Source: Candidatus Wallbacteria bacterium | GTDB lineage: Bacteria > Muiribacteriota > JAQTZZ01 | Reading direction: 5' to 3' | Assembly: GCA_028687545.1 (NCBI GenBank) | Contig: JAQTZZ010000007.1 | Coordinates: 85,252 to 149,251 of the forward strand | DNA: 64,000 nucleotides | Shown here: positions 44,074-52,992 of the stretch, one piece after another | Numbering within the stretch: position 1 is the first letter of the stretch | Layout of the letters: the number at the start of each line of letters is the position of its first letter | The notes under the pieces: model-generated | Told to the model about the DNA's origin: nothing | Seen by the model: the letters and a program-made list of their open reading frames with translations, nothing else | Database searches by the model: none | Made by a program: the position numbers and the translations under genes

Positions 44074-47000
44074 TCAGTAATTAGTAAAAAGATCCAAATT
44101 CTTGTTTACAAAGGATGCCCAGGCTCTATCGCCATTGTATGACGGAGTCCGCCCATTCACAGAGAATATAATTAATTCTCCTACATCGGCATCAGTGACA
44201 GGAATCTCATATCTACCCTGTCCTTTACGATCAACCACATCCTGGTCAATGATGAAAACACCTTTCAACTTATTATCCTGATCAAATGCATAAATCCTGG
44301 TGCCTATTGCCGCATACTGATCGTTAATTTCAATAGTGCCATTGAAAAGACATGGCACAGAATCCTGGGTTTCAACTATTTCCTGAGCTATGATTGACTC
44401 AATTGTCCCAGTGCTGTAATAAGTCTGGCTGTCTTTTTCTCCGTAAGTGTAGAATGCATAATAATAATTATCACCAATCGTTATCTCTGCTGAATCAAAC
44501 CAGGAATACTCCTTATCGGACTCCACAACCCGGTTACAAACTACATAGGATCCAGCATCTGTCGGCCCTGTTGGTGCTGATCCGGTTTTTCTTAAAATGC
44601 GGATGCCTTTCAACCTGGTATCAGTGGGAGTATGATAATACAGGTCAATTCCTGCTTTCACATTTTCGTTGTCCCACCATGGCATGGTATTTGCGTAAAC
44701 AACATCTCCTGGTGACAGAGAGGCGGATGTAAAACTGCGAGTTTCAGAAGTATCGCCTGCACCAGTCGAATTCACGGCTTTTACATAAACCTGATAACTA
44801 CTGGATGCAGTAAGACCTGTGACTTGCATAGTGGTTTCACTGGTCTCCCCGAACATAGTCGAATTCAAGAAAATTCTGTAACTGCTGGCTCCGCTTGTTG
44901 CATTCCAGTTAACTCTTGCGGTCGAATCTGTAATCGAGTCGATTGACACTCCGGCGGGTTCAGAGCACCTGGTACGGATTGTGAGTTTTTCAGAATATCC
45001 GCTTAGAAGCCCATCAGTGTTCTCTGCTTTAATATAAAAATCATATTGCGTAGCAGGGTTGAGATTTGCACAATTCACTGAATTGGAAATGTTTGAAATT
45101 GGAGAAGTGTCATCAAGGCCTTTGTAAACAAGGTATCTTACACCTCCTTGAGTAAGTTGCCATGTGATTCCAGCATATCCGGATCCTATTTCGATTGTAT
45201 TCAGACCGGAAGGTGGAATGCAGACTGTATTTATTATCTTTTCGGCACTCATAGCGCTGTCTCCAGTTGCGTTCACAGCCCTTACGCTAAACCTGTAAGT
45301 TTGTCCGCTGCTTAAATTTGTACGGGTATACACATTTGATGAAACAACATTTCCAATATACTGATCATCGATATAGACCTTATATCCAGTAGCTCCCGTC
45401 ACAGTGTCCCATGTAAGGTCAACTTCACTAGTAGTCAGTCTGGTTGATCTGACATTTTGCGGAGCAAGAACTCCAGTGACAAAAGAAATAGATGAATATG
45501 TAGAATTCTCTCTGTTGTTTTTGTTTACACTGGTTACCCTGAGTTCATAGGTTGTTCCGCTATTTAGGTTATCCAGATTAATACTGTTCGATTGGGTTTC
45601 CCCAGTAGTCTGCGAACTATTCAGTCTATATCTGTATTTATCTGCACCCTCTGCATTAGCCCAGGAAATTCTGGCACTTGAGACTGTAGAACTTTCAACA
45701 GTTAGGTTTGACGGAGGCAGACATAATGTATAGGTAAACAAACCAGCTCGCGATCCAACTCCCCAACTGGCTAAGGATTCAACTTCAATCGAATATCCGG
45801 CACCTGGTAATAGATTTGAAAAAGTGTATTGAAGTTCTGTAGTTTGTCCAACCAGGTTGCTGTATTGATACATCTTGTACCCGGATGCCCCGTTTATCAT
45901 GTTCCAGGTGATTTTACAGCTTTCAGTTGTGACAGAAGTTACTGAAATCACTGGAGCAGGTAAAGAATCTTTTTTCACAATTTTTAAAATTGTGGTTGTT
46001 GCACTGTAATTCCCAGCGGCGTCACGTGAACGGATGCTGATTTCTCTAGTGATGTCTGAAATCAAATCAGTCACCGTGTATTCCCAGCTTGTAGATAACG
46101 TATTCTCTATCACTGGGGTCGCATCAGTACCGACATAAATAGCCGATCCATTATCTTTTGTCCCTGTCAAGTTAACAGAAGCTCCAGCGCAATAATAAAC
46201 GGTGGTTGGAGGAACTGAAACGGGTGAGGTAATAATTGGCGCAACTGGCGGTATGGTATCCACGTGAAAACTGTTGGCCGTATTTGCCTGCATTTCATTT
46301 CCGTGCAGATCCTTGGCCCCTGAGATAGATAAAACCTGGTTCTCATCAAGACTGTCTTCAGGCGTAAATGTGCCTGTCCAGTTTTTTCCTGTATACCCGT
46401 TCTTGGTAACTGCCGCACCACCGATAGTAACAGTGGGATTCACTCCAGTGTTCATTGTTTCATTGAAAGCTACCAAAACTGTGTAACCTGTTTCCCTCAA
46501 GTAACCACCGTTCTCGATCTGCGGATCAAATCCGGTGGTGATCAGCACAAGAGACACTTGCGGAAGGGCATCCCCTGCAAAAGATTGGATAAAACCTGCA
46601 GATTGAGCAATAGCAGTAGGAATTGAAACAGCCTGAACATTGGAAACTTGCAGGGAGTAAGTTTCCCCGGTCTGCGGAGCAGTGGTGAGAAGATAGGTTT
46701 TGTTGGATTGGTCTGCTGTGTCGATGGCAACGGATGAAACAAGAAGGCTTGGAATAATGGCATAGTTCGCCGGATTGAGCGCATCGTCGGCATTAGCGGC
46801 ATTTATATGCTTGGGTTCTAAGGAATAGACGACTTTCACGATTGTGTTCAAGGTGGCTTCGGCAGACAGCGCGGCAATTCCCGATTTACCCATCACAGGT
46901 TTTGTAACAGGCTGGGGCATCGCATTACCATTCAGATCTTTCACATTGGACACTGTCACATTATAGATTTCAGCAGTCTGCATCGTTGTGGTCAGAAGTA

Positions 47001-48864
47001 CTGACTTTTCGCCGCTCTGAATTACAGGATTGCTGATGCTCAGACTCTTGTCGGAAGTATAATTTGCCGCCACATCAGCTCCGACTCCCACTTTCTGGTC
47101 AAATGTCACAAGAATGTTCAGCGGTGTTGTGGTTTCAATGGTGGTAACTTGCGGCGGATATATTCCGATGCTGACTTCCTTATTATAGAAATACGATTTT
47201 CCGGTCGTGCTGCGCAGCTTGAATCTTAATTTATAAGTACCTGTTGATGTGAACGGCGTATTATCGGAAACCAGAATCTGGTTTTGAGAAGTTGCATTCC
47301 AGTTGTAATTACTCAGAATTTCCACGGTCTGCTCAGTTGATCCCACGAGAAAGATTTCCAAGGTACCAAGTAGAGTCGATGCACATTGAGGAAGTGCGGC
47401 TACTGTGGCGGTCAGCACATCGTTGATTTCAAGATTTGTGGTTGCGCTTTCCTGGTTGGCAAAAGTGACGAAGTTTTCTGGGAAAATAGGGGGTGTGCCA
47501 GAATAGGGAAAAGTTATTGTGCTTATTTTTTCAAGCACTTGGTTTTGCAAGTTGTACTTTGCAGTCAAAGTCAGGGTAAAATCTTCGTCGTTAAACACGT
47601 TCAATGCCTGATCCATTGTCAGGCTAAAATCATGGCCTGCGAAACTGACTGTAATCTTCAGCCTGTCGCCCTTTTCAATGCTTCCGCCGTCTGCATCAGT
47701 GATAGGGTTGATCACAGGGGCAGCAACTTCGGATGTCGGAATTCCTATATCAAGGGGAAAGCTCTGAGTAAGATTACCCGGAGAAACGCTCACTACAAGG
47801 GAAGCCTGTGCCGCCGTGGGAAGCACGCTGATTGTTGTCACCACATTGCCTGCGTTGTGGATCGGATTTCCTGTGCCAGTAACAGCATCGTCCACGGCTG
47901 TGACTGAGAGCAGATAATTCCCGACCGGCGGATTAACGAAGCTGAAAATGTTGGTTGCTTCAACAGTATTGCAGTTGAAATCAGAGGTAAGATTATTTCC
48001 GCTGGTTTTGTCAGTAAGCATTGCCTTGATCTTAGTGATTTTGCTGTTCTTGGCATTTGCATGTGCATAAGCTTTTATGAACAAGGTCCGCTCAGGGGTA
48101 AAGACGTTTGTCGATGGATCCAGATCATTGTAATATTGCTGAATCAATGTAGTCGGAGGAACAGCAAGTGCCGAATCTTCAGGATTGGATACGACTTCAA
48201 CTTCAGTACTCAGAATTTGAGGAATAACACTGAAAACCTGATTTCCTAGACCGATGAGCAGTGAAGCAGATGTGGTTTTGTCTGGGGAAACCGGTGTAGA
48301 AGAATCTGGATGTGACAGTTCAAAATCTGATTTGAACTTATCTGAATTGTCCAGGATTTCAGCCGCAGAAGTGGGAAGAGGCATTATTTTGATAATCTTC
48401 AGACAGGATCCATCCAATTGGGCTGAAGCCATTGTGAGCACCTGCTGGCTATTTTGTTCAGCCTGCGGATTAACCTGGAGATTGATGATAACTTTTCCCC
48501 AGGAAGTCACTAAAACAGGGAACAATACGGGATTGCCGGAAACAGGTACAACCTTGATCACGAAATTTCCTGCCACCACATTCCTGAATACGAATTCTCC
48601 ATTGGAAGCAGCTGTGGTATAGAAATTCTGATGGTTTGACATTGTCACCGACGCCCCGTCAAAAGCCGCTGCCCTGGATGGAGCATTGTCCCGCTGCGGT
48701 GCTTCAGATCCATTGGACGGGGCTCCTGCCAGAGCACCGATGACCAAAGCTCCTCCTGCAGCTCCACCAGTATGGCTGGGGTTGTCAGAGAGGCATCCGT
48801 AAAATAAAAAAGATCCCATCATCAACGCAATGAGCAGCAGGCCGAACAACCTCTTAGAATGCAT
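44074..48864 (-). CDS. Giant surface lipoprotein with Ig-like and fibronectin type III domains
   Basis: A 1,596-residue lipoprotein. The ATG at 48864 follows GGAGG at proper distance; the lipobox FLFYGC puts the lipidated cysteine at residue 24. It begins with a glycine/alanine-rich linker. A carboxypeptidase-regulatory-like fold (ASNGEFVFRNVVAGNFVIKV, about 80-120) and an unassigned region follow, then two or three SbsA/Big_5-type domains (ILVTFDQKVGVG, VLVAFNETMN, about 580-860). About six FN3 domains (about 960-1460) repeat a pattern of ITWN...GASGYKMY....TYSLEVRAVN.  It ends with a small beta domain. It likely acts as a long adhesive or structural stalk on the cell surface. It lies upstream of the ASH/lipase gene on the same strand (28 bp gap). 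Confidence 0.87.
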   Translation of the reverse strand: MHSKRLFGLLLIALMMGSFLFYGCLSDNPSHTGGAAGGALVIGALAGAPSNGSEAPQRDNAPSRAAAFDGASVTMSNHQNFYTTAASNGEFVFRNVVAGNFVIKVVPVSGNPVLFPVLVTSWGKVIINLQVNPQAEQNSQQVLTMASAQLDGSCLKIIKIMPLPTSAAEILDNSDKFKSDFELSHPDSSTPVSPDKTTSASLLIGLGNQVFSVIPQILSTEVEVVSNPEDSALAVPPTTLIQQYYNDLDPSTNVFTPERTLFIKAYAHANAKNSKITKIKAMLTDKTSGNNLTSDFNCNTVEATNIFSFVNPPVGNYLLSVTAVDDAVTGTGNPIHNAGNVVTTISVLPTAAQASLVVSVSPGNLTQSFPLDIGIPTSEVAAPVINPITDADGGSIEKGDRLKITVSFAGHDFSLTMDQALNVFNDEDFTLTLTAKYNLQNQVLEKISTITFPYSGTPPIFPENFVTFANQESATTNLEINDVLTATVAALPQCASTLLGTLEIFLVGSTEQTVEILSNYNWNATSQNQILVSDNTPFTSTGTYKLRFKLRSTTGKSYFYNKEVSIGIYPPQVTTIETTTPLNILVTFDQKVGVGADVAANYTSDKSLSISNPVIQSGEKSVLLTTTMQTAEIYNVTVSNVKDLNGNAMPQPVTKPVMGKSGIAALSAEATLNTIVKVVYSLEPKHINAANADDALNPANYAIIPSLLVSSVAIDTADQSNKTYLLTTAPQTGETYSLQVSNVQAVSIPTAIAQSAGFIQSFAGDALPQVSLVLITTGFDPQIENGGYLRETGYTVLVAFNETMNTGVNPTVTIGGAAVTKNGYTGKNWTGTFTPEDSLDENQVLSISGAKDLHGNEMQANTANSFHVDTIPPVAPIITSPVSVPPTTVYYCAGASVNLTGTKDNGSAIYVGTDATPVIENTLSTSWEYTVTDLISDITREISIRSRDAAGNYSATTTILKIVKKDSLPAPVISVTSVTTESCKITWNMINGASGYKMYQYSNLVGQTTELQYTFSNLLPGAGYSIEVESLASWGVGSRAGLFTYTLCLPPSNLTVESSTVSSARISWANAEGADKYRYRLNSSQTTGETQSNSINLDNLNSGTTYELRVTSVNKNNRENSTYSSISFVTGVLAPQNVRSTRLTTSEVDLTWDTVTGATGYKVYIDDQYIGNVVSSNVYTRTNLSSGQTYRFSVRAVNATGDSAMSAEKIINTVCIPPSGLNTIEIGSGYAGITWQLTQGGVRYLVYKGLDDTSPISNISNSVNCANLNPATQYDFYIKAENTDGLLSGYSEKLTIRTRCSEPAGVSIDSITDSTARVNWNATSGASSYRIFLNSTMFGETSETTMQVTGLTASSSYQVYVKAVNSTGAGDTSETRSFTSASLSPGDVVYANTMPWWDNENVKAGIDLYYHTPTDTRLKGIRILRKTGSAPTGPTDAGSYVVCNRVVESDKEYSWFDSAEITIGDNYYYAFYTYGEKDSQTYYSTGTIESIIAQEIVETQDSVPCLFNGTIEINDQYAAIGTRIYAFDQDNKLKGVFIIDQDVVDRKGQGRYEIPVTDADVGELIIFSVNGRTPSYNGDRAWASFVNKNLDLFTNY

Positions 48865-48920
48865 CACACTTTCCTCCAAAATTTATTTTTTTTATTAGTT
48901 CCAGAAATTGCAATTCAAGC

Positions 48921-48987
48921 GGAATAGGGCTAAAATTATCAGCGGACAGCCGATAATCTACCTTCAGGAGGTCACTAGCCCTATTCC
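48921..48987 (-). ncRNA. Possible three-way-junction RNA in the leader of the giant lipoprotein gene
   Basis: On the minus strand, GGAATAGGGCTA (48987-48976) pairs perfectly with TAGCCCTATTCC (48932-48921) as a 12-bp closing stem. Inside are two hairpins: a short ACCT/AGGT and a longer ATTATC-GC/GC-GATAAT stem. The fold lies 57 bp before the lipoprotein start and is flanked on both sides by near-identical T-rich stretches. It matches no riboswitch class I know. A MITE-like origin is an alternative. Confidence 0.4.
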
Positions 48988-49121
48988 TTAATTTTTTTTA
49001 TTTTTTCTGATTCCCCCTGGAATGAGATGGAGGTTTAGCTAAAATTTTAGTTGAATTGATTGAAAACGAACTGAACTGATTGCAACACCTCCCACTTGAG
49101 CAGATTGTACTTAATTAATAA

Positions 49122-49143
49122 GTGTAAGTCAATAGAATTACAC
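49122..49143. promoter_or_regulatory. Inverted repeat operator candidate upstream of the S24 repressor
   Basis: GTGTAA (49122-49127), 10 bases and TTACAC (49138-49143) form a dyad 27 bp before the repressor start. The half-site spacing fits a dimeric HTH repressor, so autoregulation is likely. Confidence 0.5.
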
Positions 49144-49169
49144 GGAATATACGGGTAATAAATTTCAAT

Positions 49170-49853
49170 ATGAAAAAAGACTCGAATCTGAAGCCTTTCT
49201 ATGGCCGCAGGTCACTGGTCGCAACAGCGGTCAACCGTCGTTTCAGCCGCAGGTTGCTGGAGCTGATGAAGGAAAAAGGGTTGAATCAGTCAAAACTCGC
49301 CCTGATCCTCTGCACTAAACAGCAGAACATCTCCCGCTGGATCGCAGGCGAGACTCTTCCGCGGATGCGCATGGCCGAGAAAATAGCCGGGGTTTTCAAT
49401 GTTTCTGTGGAAGACCTGATCGGCAACCCGCTCACAATTGAGGCAGACTTTGAAATCGCGGTGCTGCCTGTGCTCGGAAAAATACCGGCAGGCGTGCCCT
49501 TGGAGTCTGCGACCGACATCGTGGGAGAAGTTGAAGTGCCCAAGGCAATGCTGCAAAGATACGGCGATGTCTTTGCCTTGATGGTGCTGGGCGAGAGCAT
49601 GACAGGAGCCGGAATCATGCCCGGCGACGTGGTGATAGTGGCGAAAAACGTGGAGATCAGGAACGGGGATGTCGCTGCAGTGAAGCTCAACGATTACGAC
49701 ACTACTTTGAAACGGATAATATACGATGAAGACCACGTGATCCTGCAGGCCGAGAACCCGAAATTCAAACCCATCATTCTTTCAAAAGACAAGCTGTCCG
49801 AAAAAGGCTTTGAAATCCTGGGCAGGGTCGTGAAGCTCGTGCGGGATTTTTAA
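49170..49853 (+). CDS. LexA/CI-like transcriptional repressor (HTH_XRE plus S24 peptidase)
   Basis: A 227-residue regulator. The N-terminal XRE-type helix-turn-helix (FSRRLLELMKEKGLNQSKLALILCTKQQNISRWIAGETLPRMRMAEKIAGVF, about 25-80) is joined to a C-terminal S24 peptidase domain. The self-cleavage bond is probably the Ala-Gly in GKIPAGVPL near residue 110, the nucleophile is the serine in VLGESMTGAGI, and the lysine lies in VAAVKLNDYDTTLK. Such repressors cleave themselves on RecA activation and release DNA-damage or prophage genes. No prophage genes surround it. The start lacks a clear ribosome binding site. A dyad lies just upstream. Confidence 0.92.
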   Translation: MKKDSNLKPFYGRRSLVATAVNRRFSRRLLELMKEKGLNQSKLALILCTKQQNISRWIAGETLPRMRMAEKIAGVFNVSVEDLIGNPLTIEADFEIAVLPVLGKIPAGVPLESATDIVGEVEVPKAMLQRYGDVFALMVLGESMTGAGIMPGDVVIVAKNVEIRNGDVAAVKLNDYDTTLKRIIYDEDHVILQAENPKFKPIILSKDKLSEKGFEILGRVVKLVRDF

Positions 49854-49871
49854 AGTCCATTCTGCCATGGC

Positions 49872-49893
49872 AAAGGTCGTCTAAAGGTCAACT
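49872..49893 (+). promoter_or_regulatory. Tandem 11-bp repeats, likely operator of the toxin-antitoxin module
   Basis: AAAGGTCGTCT (49872-49882) is followed directly by AAAGGTCAACT (49883-49893). They end 10 bp before the -35 box. Repeats one helical turn apart are a common binding arrangement for small antitoxin dimers. Confidence 0.5.
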
Positions 49894-49903
49894 AAAATCC
49901 CCC

Positions 49904-49932
49904 TTGCATCTAATTTCCTTCTGCAGTAAAAT
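49904..49932 (+). promoter_or_regulatory. Promoter of the toxin-antitoxin module
   Basis: TTGCAT (49904-49909), a 17-bp spacer and TAAAAT (49927-49932), 35 bp before the antitoxin ATG. Confidence 0.65.
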
Positions 49933-49967
49933 GTAGTTGAAGTAAATACACAGATGCGAGGTGTTGC

Positions 49968-50201
49968 ATGCCGAGAGTTTATACTGTCCGCCTTCCTGAT
50001 TTGTTGGGTCAAAAGATTCGCATCCGGGCTGATCTGGAGCATCGCACCATTTCCGAGCAGATCAAAAAATATCTTTATGACGCGCTGCTTTGCGAAGAAA
50101 ATCCCGACCTTCCACTTTCCTTTATTAAGGAAACCATCGAATCCCGGGAAGAAGTAAAGGCAGGCATCGGCCGGGAATATGAGTTCGGCGTGATCAAATG
50201 A
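49968..50201 (+). CDS. Antitoxin of a RelE/ParE-type toxin-antitoxin module (probable RHH type)
   Basis: A 77-residue protein. The first strand and helices (PRVYTVRLPDLLGQKIRIRADLEHRTISEQIKKYLYDALL) fit a ribbon-helix-helix-like DNA-binding domain. The C-terminal part (SFIKETIESREEVKAGIGREYEFGVIK) is the likely toxin-neutralising tail. The stop overlaps the toxin start by 4 bp (ATGA). It should repress its own promoter through the upstream 11-bp repeats. RHH is assigned by layout and composition rather than by a definite family match. Confidence 0.78.
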   Translation: MPRVYTVRLPDLLGQKIRIRADLEHRTISEQIKKYLYDALLCEENPDLPLSFIKETIESREEVKAGIGREYEFGVIK

Positions 50202-50473
50202 AAGTCCTAGTTTCCAATGCATTTTTTCGGTTCAAGAAAAAAGCGCCTAAAAATTTGCAACTGGAGATTGATGAACAAGTAAAAAAGATCATGCAAAACC
50301 CGGAAATCGGGGATCTGAAAAAAGGCGAGCTAAAAGGAATCAGAGTGCATAAGTTTACTTATAAAACCCAGCTTTACCTGCTTTCATACGAGATAATCAA
50401 GGATAATTTAAATCTTTATATGATCGGAACACATGAAAATTTCTATAAGCGTTTGAAAAATCTGTTTTACTGA
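50198..50473 (+). CDS. RelE/ParE-family toxin
   Basis: A 91-residue basic protein with the RelE/ParE pattern: FFRFKKKAPKNLQLEIDEQVKKIMQNPEIGDLKKGELKGIRVHKFTY, then the strands QLYLLSYEII and LNLYMIGTHENFYKRLKN. The GTHENFYK end resembles RelE-type mRNA interferases or ParE gyrase poisons; the exact target cannot be told. It overlaps the antitoxin by 4 bp. A small hairpin (CTTGAA/TTCAAG, 50494-50509) follows and may weakly terminate transcription before ogt. Confidence 0.85.
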   Translation: MKVLVSNAFFRFKKKAPKNLQLEIDEQVKKIMQNPEIGDLKKGELKGIRVHKFTYKTQLYLLSYEIIKDNLNLYMIGTHENFYKRLKNLFY

Positions 50474-50529
50474 TCATAGCATTCTCTTTAGAACTTGAAG
50501 ATTTTCAAGACTCGATTTAACATATTTAC

Positions 50530-51048
50530 ATGAACAAAAAACTTACAGTTTATTACTCGATTTTCCAAAGCCGGATCGGCAGTATTTTCATTGCCGCAAC
50601 AGACAAGGGACTCTGCCGTCTGTACTTTCCTTCCTCTCCGGAACTTCTGCGCGAAGTGAGAACTGACTTCAATTGCGAACTGGTTCCGGATGAAAAAAGG
50701 CTGGCACCTGTCAAAGAGCAGATTCTGAAGTATCTGTCAGGAAAACTTCGCACTTTTGACTGCAGAATCGATTTCATCACAGGCACTGACTTCCAGAAAA
50801 AAGTCTGGCAGGCTCTGCTCGAAATCCCTTACGGCGAAACCCGCACTTACCGCTGGGTGGCGGAACGGATCGGCTGCCCCAAAGGCTTCAGAGCAGTAGG
50901 CGGAGCCAACAACCGCAATCCGATCTCCCTGATCGTACCATGCCATAGGGTGATTGGAGCCGACGGCTCCATGACTGGCTATGCGGGACCGTCAGAAGCG
51001 AACTGCAGACTTAAGCGGGAACTGCTGGAAATGGAAGGCGCTCTTTAA
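50530..51048 (+). CDS. ogt: Methylated-DNA-protein-cysteine methyltransferase (Ogt/MGMT)
   Basis: A 172-residue DNA repair protein. A small N-terminal domain precedes the conserved region FQKKVWQALLEIPYGETRTYRWVAERIGCPKGFRAVGGANNRNPI. The active-site cysteine lies in LIVPCHRVIGADGSMTGYAG near residue 138. It removes alkyl groups from O6-alkylguanine or O4-alkylthymine by transferring them to its own cysteine. The final A of its TAA stop is the first base of the second MITE-like copy. It lies downstream of an S24 repressor, a possible but unproven damage-response link. Confidence 0.95.
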   Translation: MNKKLTVYYSIFQSRIGSIFIAATDKGLCRLYFPSSPELLREVRTDFNCELVPDEKRLAPVKEQILKYLSGKLRTFDCRIDFITGTDFQKKVWQALLEIPYGETRTYRWVAERIGCPKGFRAVGGANNRNPISLIVPCHRVIGADGSMTGYAGPSEANCRLKRELLEMEGAL

Positions 51049-51195
51049 GAGCAGAGGACATGCTTCTGCGGAGGCGTTCAAAGGCGTCCCGAAGCCTTTG
51101 GCTTCAGGATAAGAGGCTCTAACAGCAGTAGCTGAAGAGCCTCTAAATTGCTGCTGCAGGGTGATAGATCGGAGCAGGAACTAGTTCTTGGTTCC
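51048..51195 (-). mobile_element. MITE-like repeat, copy 2 (inverted relative to copy 1)
   Basis: Reverse complement of 51072-51180 equals 30079-30188 with few changes. The end next to ogt (AGAGCAGAGGAC, 51048-51059) is a recognisable variant of the copy 1 terminal repeat; the other end is more degenerate. The same two internal hairpins are kept. Like copy 1 it starts at the last A of a TAA stop codon. Confidence 0.82.
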
Positions 51196-51217
51196 CTTGA
51201 TATTGGAAGCAAAATAA

Positions 51218-52516
51218 CTATTTACGAATGATCAGCGGCAGGAAATTGTCCCTGAAATTACGCCAGAGAAAAGAGAATTTCTTTTTACGGAGCATTCTGA
51301 ACAGATATCCGGGATGTAAATAATATCTCAGTGTCAACTTACGGCAGATCCGGTGATTTTCCAACAGGCCTCCCTTCCCTATCCCAGACAATATCCTGGG
51401 ATAATCGACCCAGGGTTTGAATGAAACATAGGCGGGGCTGAGACGACGGGCAAGACGATAAGTCCGCCTGTGATCAGCTGCTGATTCTCCCGGCAGGCCG
51501 ATGATGAAGAATAGAATCGTATCTATCCCAGATTCCTCGCATTTTCTCAAGATATGATTCAGCTTTCCGGAGTTCTTCTTCCCAATCCGTTCCAGAGTCA
51601 CGGGATTCGCGCTCTCCACCCCGAATTCCAGCAGCCTGCAGCCGGCCCAGGACATGAGTTGCAGAAGTTTGTCGTCCAGATGGTCCGCCCTGGTCTGGCA
51701 GGCCCAGGAAAATTTGAGTTTATGCTTGATAATTACTGAACAGAACCGTTCCACCCGGTTGCGATTTGCACAGAAGTCCAGGTCGATGAAGAAAATCGAT
51801 TCAATTCCCATCCGGATCAGGTGTTCGATTTCTGGAATCAGTTTTTCCAGCGGTTTTTCAATCAGATTCGCAGGGTACATTTCCTTGAAGCAGAATGGGC
51901 AGGTGTATGAACAACCGCGGCTTCCCTCAACCAGTGAAAATTTACCGCTCAGGAACGAATAGCTGTATTTCCCCATGTCTGCCAGCTCATAGGCAGGCAG
52001 GGGCAGCTCTGGAAAAATCGATTCGCTTCGTTTTTCGGTATAAATCAATTCGTCCCCATGTCTATACAAGATTCCCGGCACTTTTCTGAAGTCACGGGTT
52101 TCAGCCTTTTCAACGAGATCCAGGATTGCCGCTTCAGGCTCTCCTCTGACTGCAATGATTTTTTCTGAGATGAGGTATTTCGAGGGATTTGCAGGAGCGT
52201 GGGGTCCGGTAAGGATCAAAAGGCATTCTTTTCCGCAGAGAATCCGCAGAAGCCGCACCAGGCAGTCTGCCTCCACTGCAGGACACTGCCAGCGGTCGAC
52301 TGACGCTGAACTGACAATGAAAATGTCGGCTGTGAGCTTATCCCAGACTGAAGACCCGGGGCTGATTCCGTCGCTATTGGCGTCGATCAGCAGAAGCTCA
52401 TGGCCGAGCGGTTTTAGAAGCGCTGCCATATTGAGCAGCGAAAGGGGCTGGAAAACACGATTGGGGCTGTTGAAGGTCGTGTAATCAAACAGCGGATTGA
52501 TCAGGGTGATTTTCAT
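51218..52516 (-). CDS. B12-binding-type radical SAM protein
   Basis: A 432-residue protein with an N-terminal cobalamin-binding-like domain (MKITLINPLFDYTTFN..., FQPLSLLNMAALLKPLGHELLLID, LLILTGPHAPANP, about 1-145). The radical SAM core has SRGCSYTCPFCFKEMYPANL near residue 201 and FIDLDFCANRNRVERF, ending in LFFIIGLPGESAADHRRTYRLARRLSP. Family members include methyltransferases and many enzymes of unknown substrate. It resembles the DUF4080-like protein at 11.4 kb only in general design. It stands alone 22 bp after the MITE-like copy 2. Confidence 0.86.
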   Translation of the reverse strand: MKITLINPLFDYTTFNSPNRVFQPLSLLNMAALLKPLGHELLLIDANSDGISPGSSVWDKLTADIFIVSSASVDRWQCPAVEADCLVRLLRILCGKECLLILTGPHAPANPSKYLISEKIIAVRGEPEAAILDLVEKAETRDFRKVPGILYRHGDELIYTEKRSESIFPELPLPAYELADMGKYSYSFLSGKFSLVEGSRGCSYTCPFCFKEMYPANLIEKPLEKLIPEIEHLIRMGIESIFFIDLDFCANRNRVERFCSVIIKHKLKFSWACQTRADHLDDKLLQLMSWAGCRLLEFGVESANPVTLERIGKKNSGKLNHILRKCEESGIDTILFFIIGLPGESAADHRRTYRLARRLSPAYVSFKPWVDYPRILSGIGKGGLLENHRICRKLTLRYYLHPGYLFRMLRKKKFSFLWRNFRDNFLPLIIRK

Positions 52517-52557
52517 GATTCAGTGGCTAAAGAAGCAGACTGGAAATTGATCAGAAG

Positions 52558-52950
52558 TCATTTCCCGAAATAGATCAGGGCTTGATTTATATCCTCCAGC
52601 ACGGGCAGGATCTTGGTGAGGAAGGTGATCTTCAGGATGTTCTGGATCTTTTCCGAGGGGTTAATCATCACCAGTCCGCCTCCTTTTTCACGGGAGAGCT
52701 TGTAATACTGGGTGATGACGCCGATGCCTCGGCTGTTGATATAAGTTGCTTCGCTCAGGTCGAGGATGATTTTATAGATTCTATGCTGAAGCAGTTTCTC
52801 CAAATATTCCTGCAGCAATACGCTGCTGTCGACATCGATATCTCCGCTGACCTTGACGAGTTCAATGCCTTTCTCCTGCAATCTGTTCTCAACAACTTTA
52901 CTGCTTGTTTCCAGCGGGTTGCTGACTAGTTTGAAATCTGTTGGAATCAA
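52558..52950 (-). CDS. STAS-domain anti-anti-sigma factor-like protein
   Basis: A 130-residue protein. STAS core: KGIELVKVSGDIDVDSSVLLQEYLEKLL, then the phosphorylatable serine region IILDLSEATYINSRGIGVITQYYKLSREKGG near residue 70. These proteins bind and sequester anti-sigma kinases when unphosphorylated. No RsbW-like kinase or sigma factor is next to it. The frame begins with a TTG behind GGGGTG. It lies 42 bp after the tRNA gene on the same strand. Confidence 0.86.
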   Translation of the reverse strand: MIPTDFKLVSNPLETSSKVVENRLQEKGIELVKVSGDIDVDSSVLLQEYLEKLLQHRIYKIILDLSEATYINSRGIGVITQYYKLSREKGGGLVMINPSEKIQNILKITFLTKILPVLEDINQALIYFGK

Positions 52951-52992
52951 TGTAACACCCCAAAATCGAATATCTTGATTTTCATCAATTTC

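Noticed and set aside
48921-48987. Hammerhead ribozyme or c-di-GMP riboswitch
   Set aside because: The CUGANGA/GAAA core of hammerheads and the GEMM consensus are both absent.
48921-49018. Plus-strand intrinsic terminator (long stem followed by T run)
   Set aside because: No plus-strand gene lies upstream; the closing stem is too widely spaced for a terminator hairpin.
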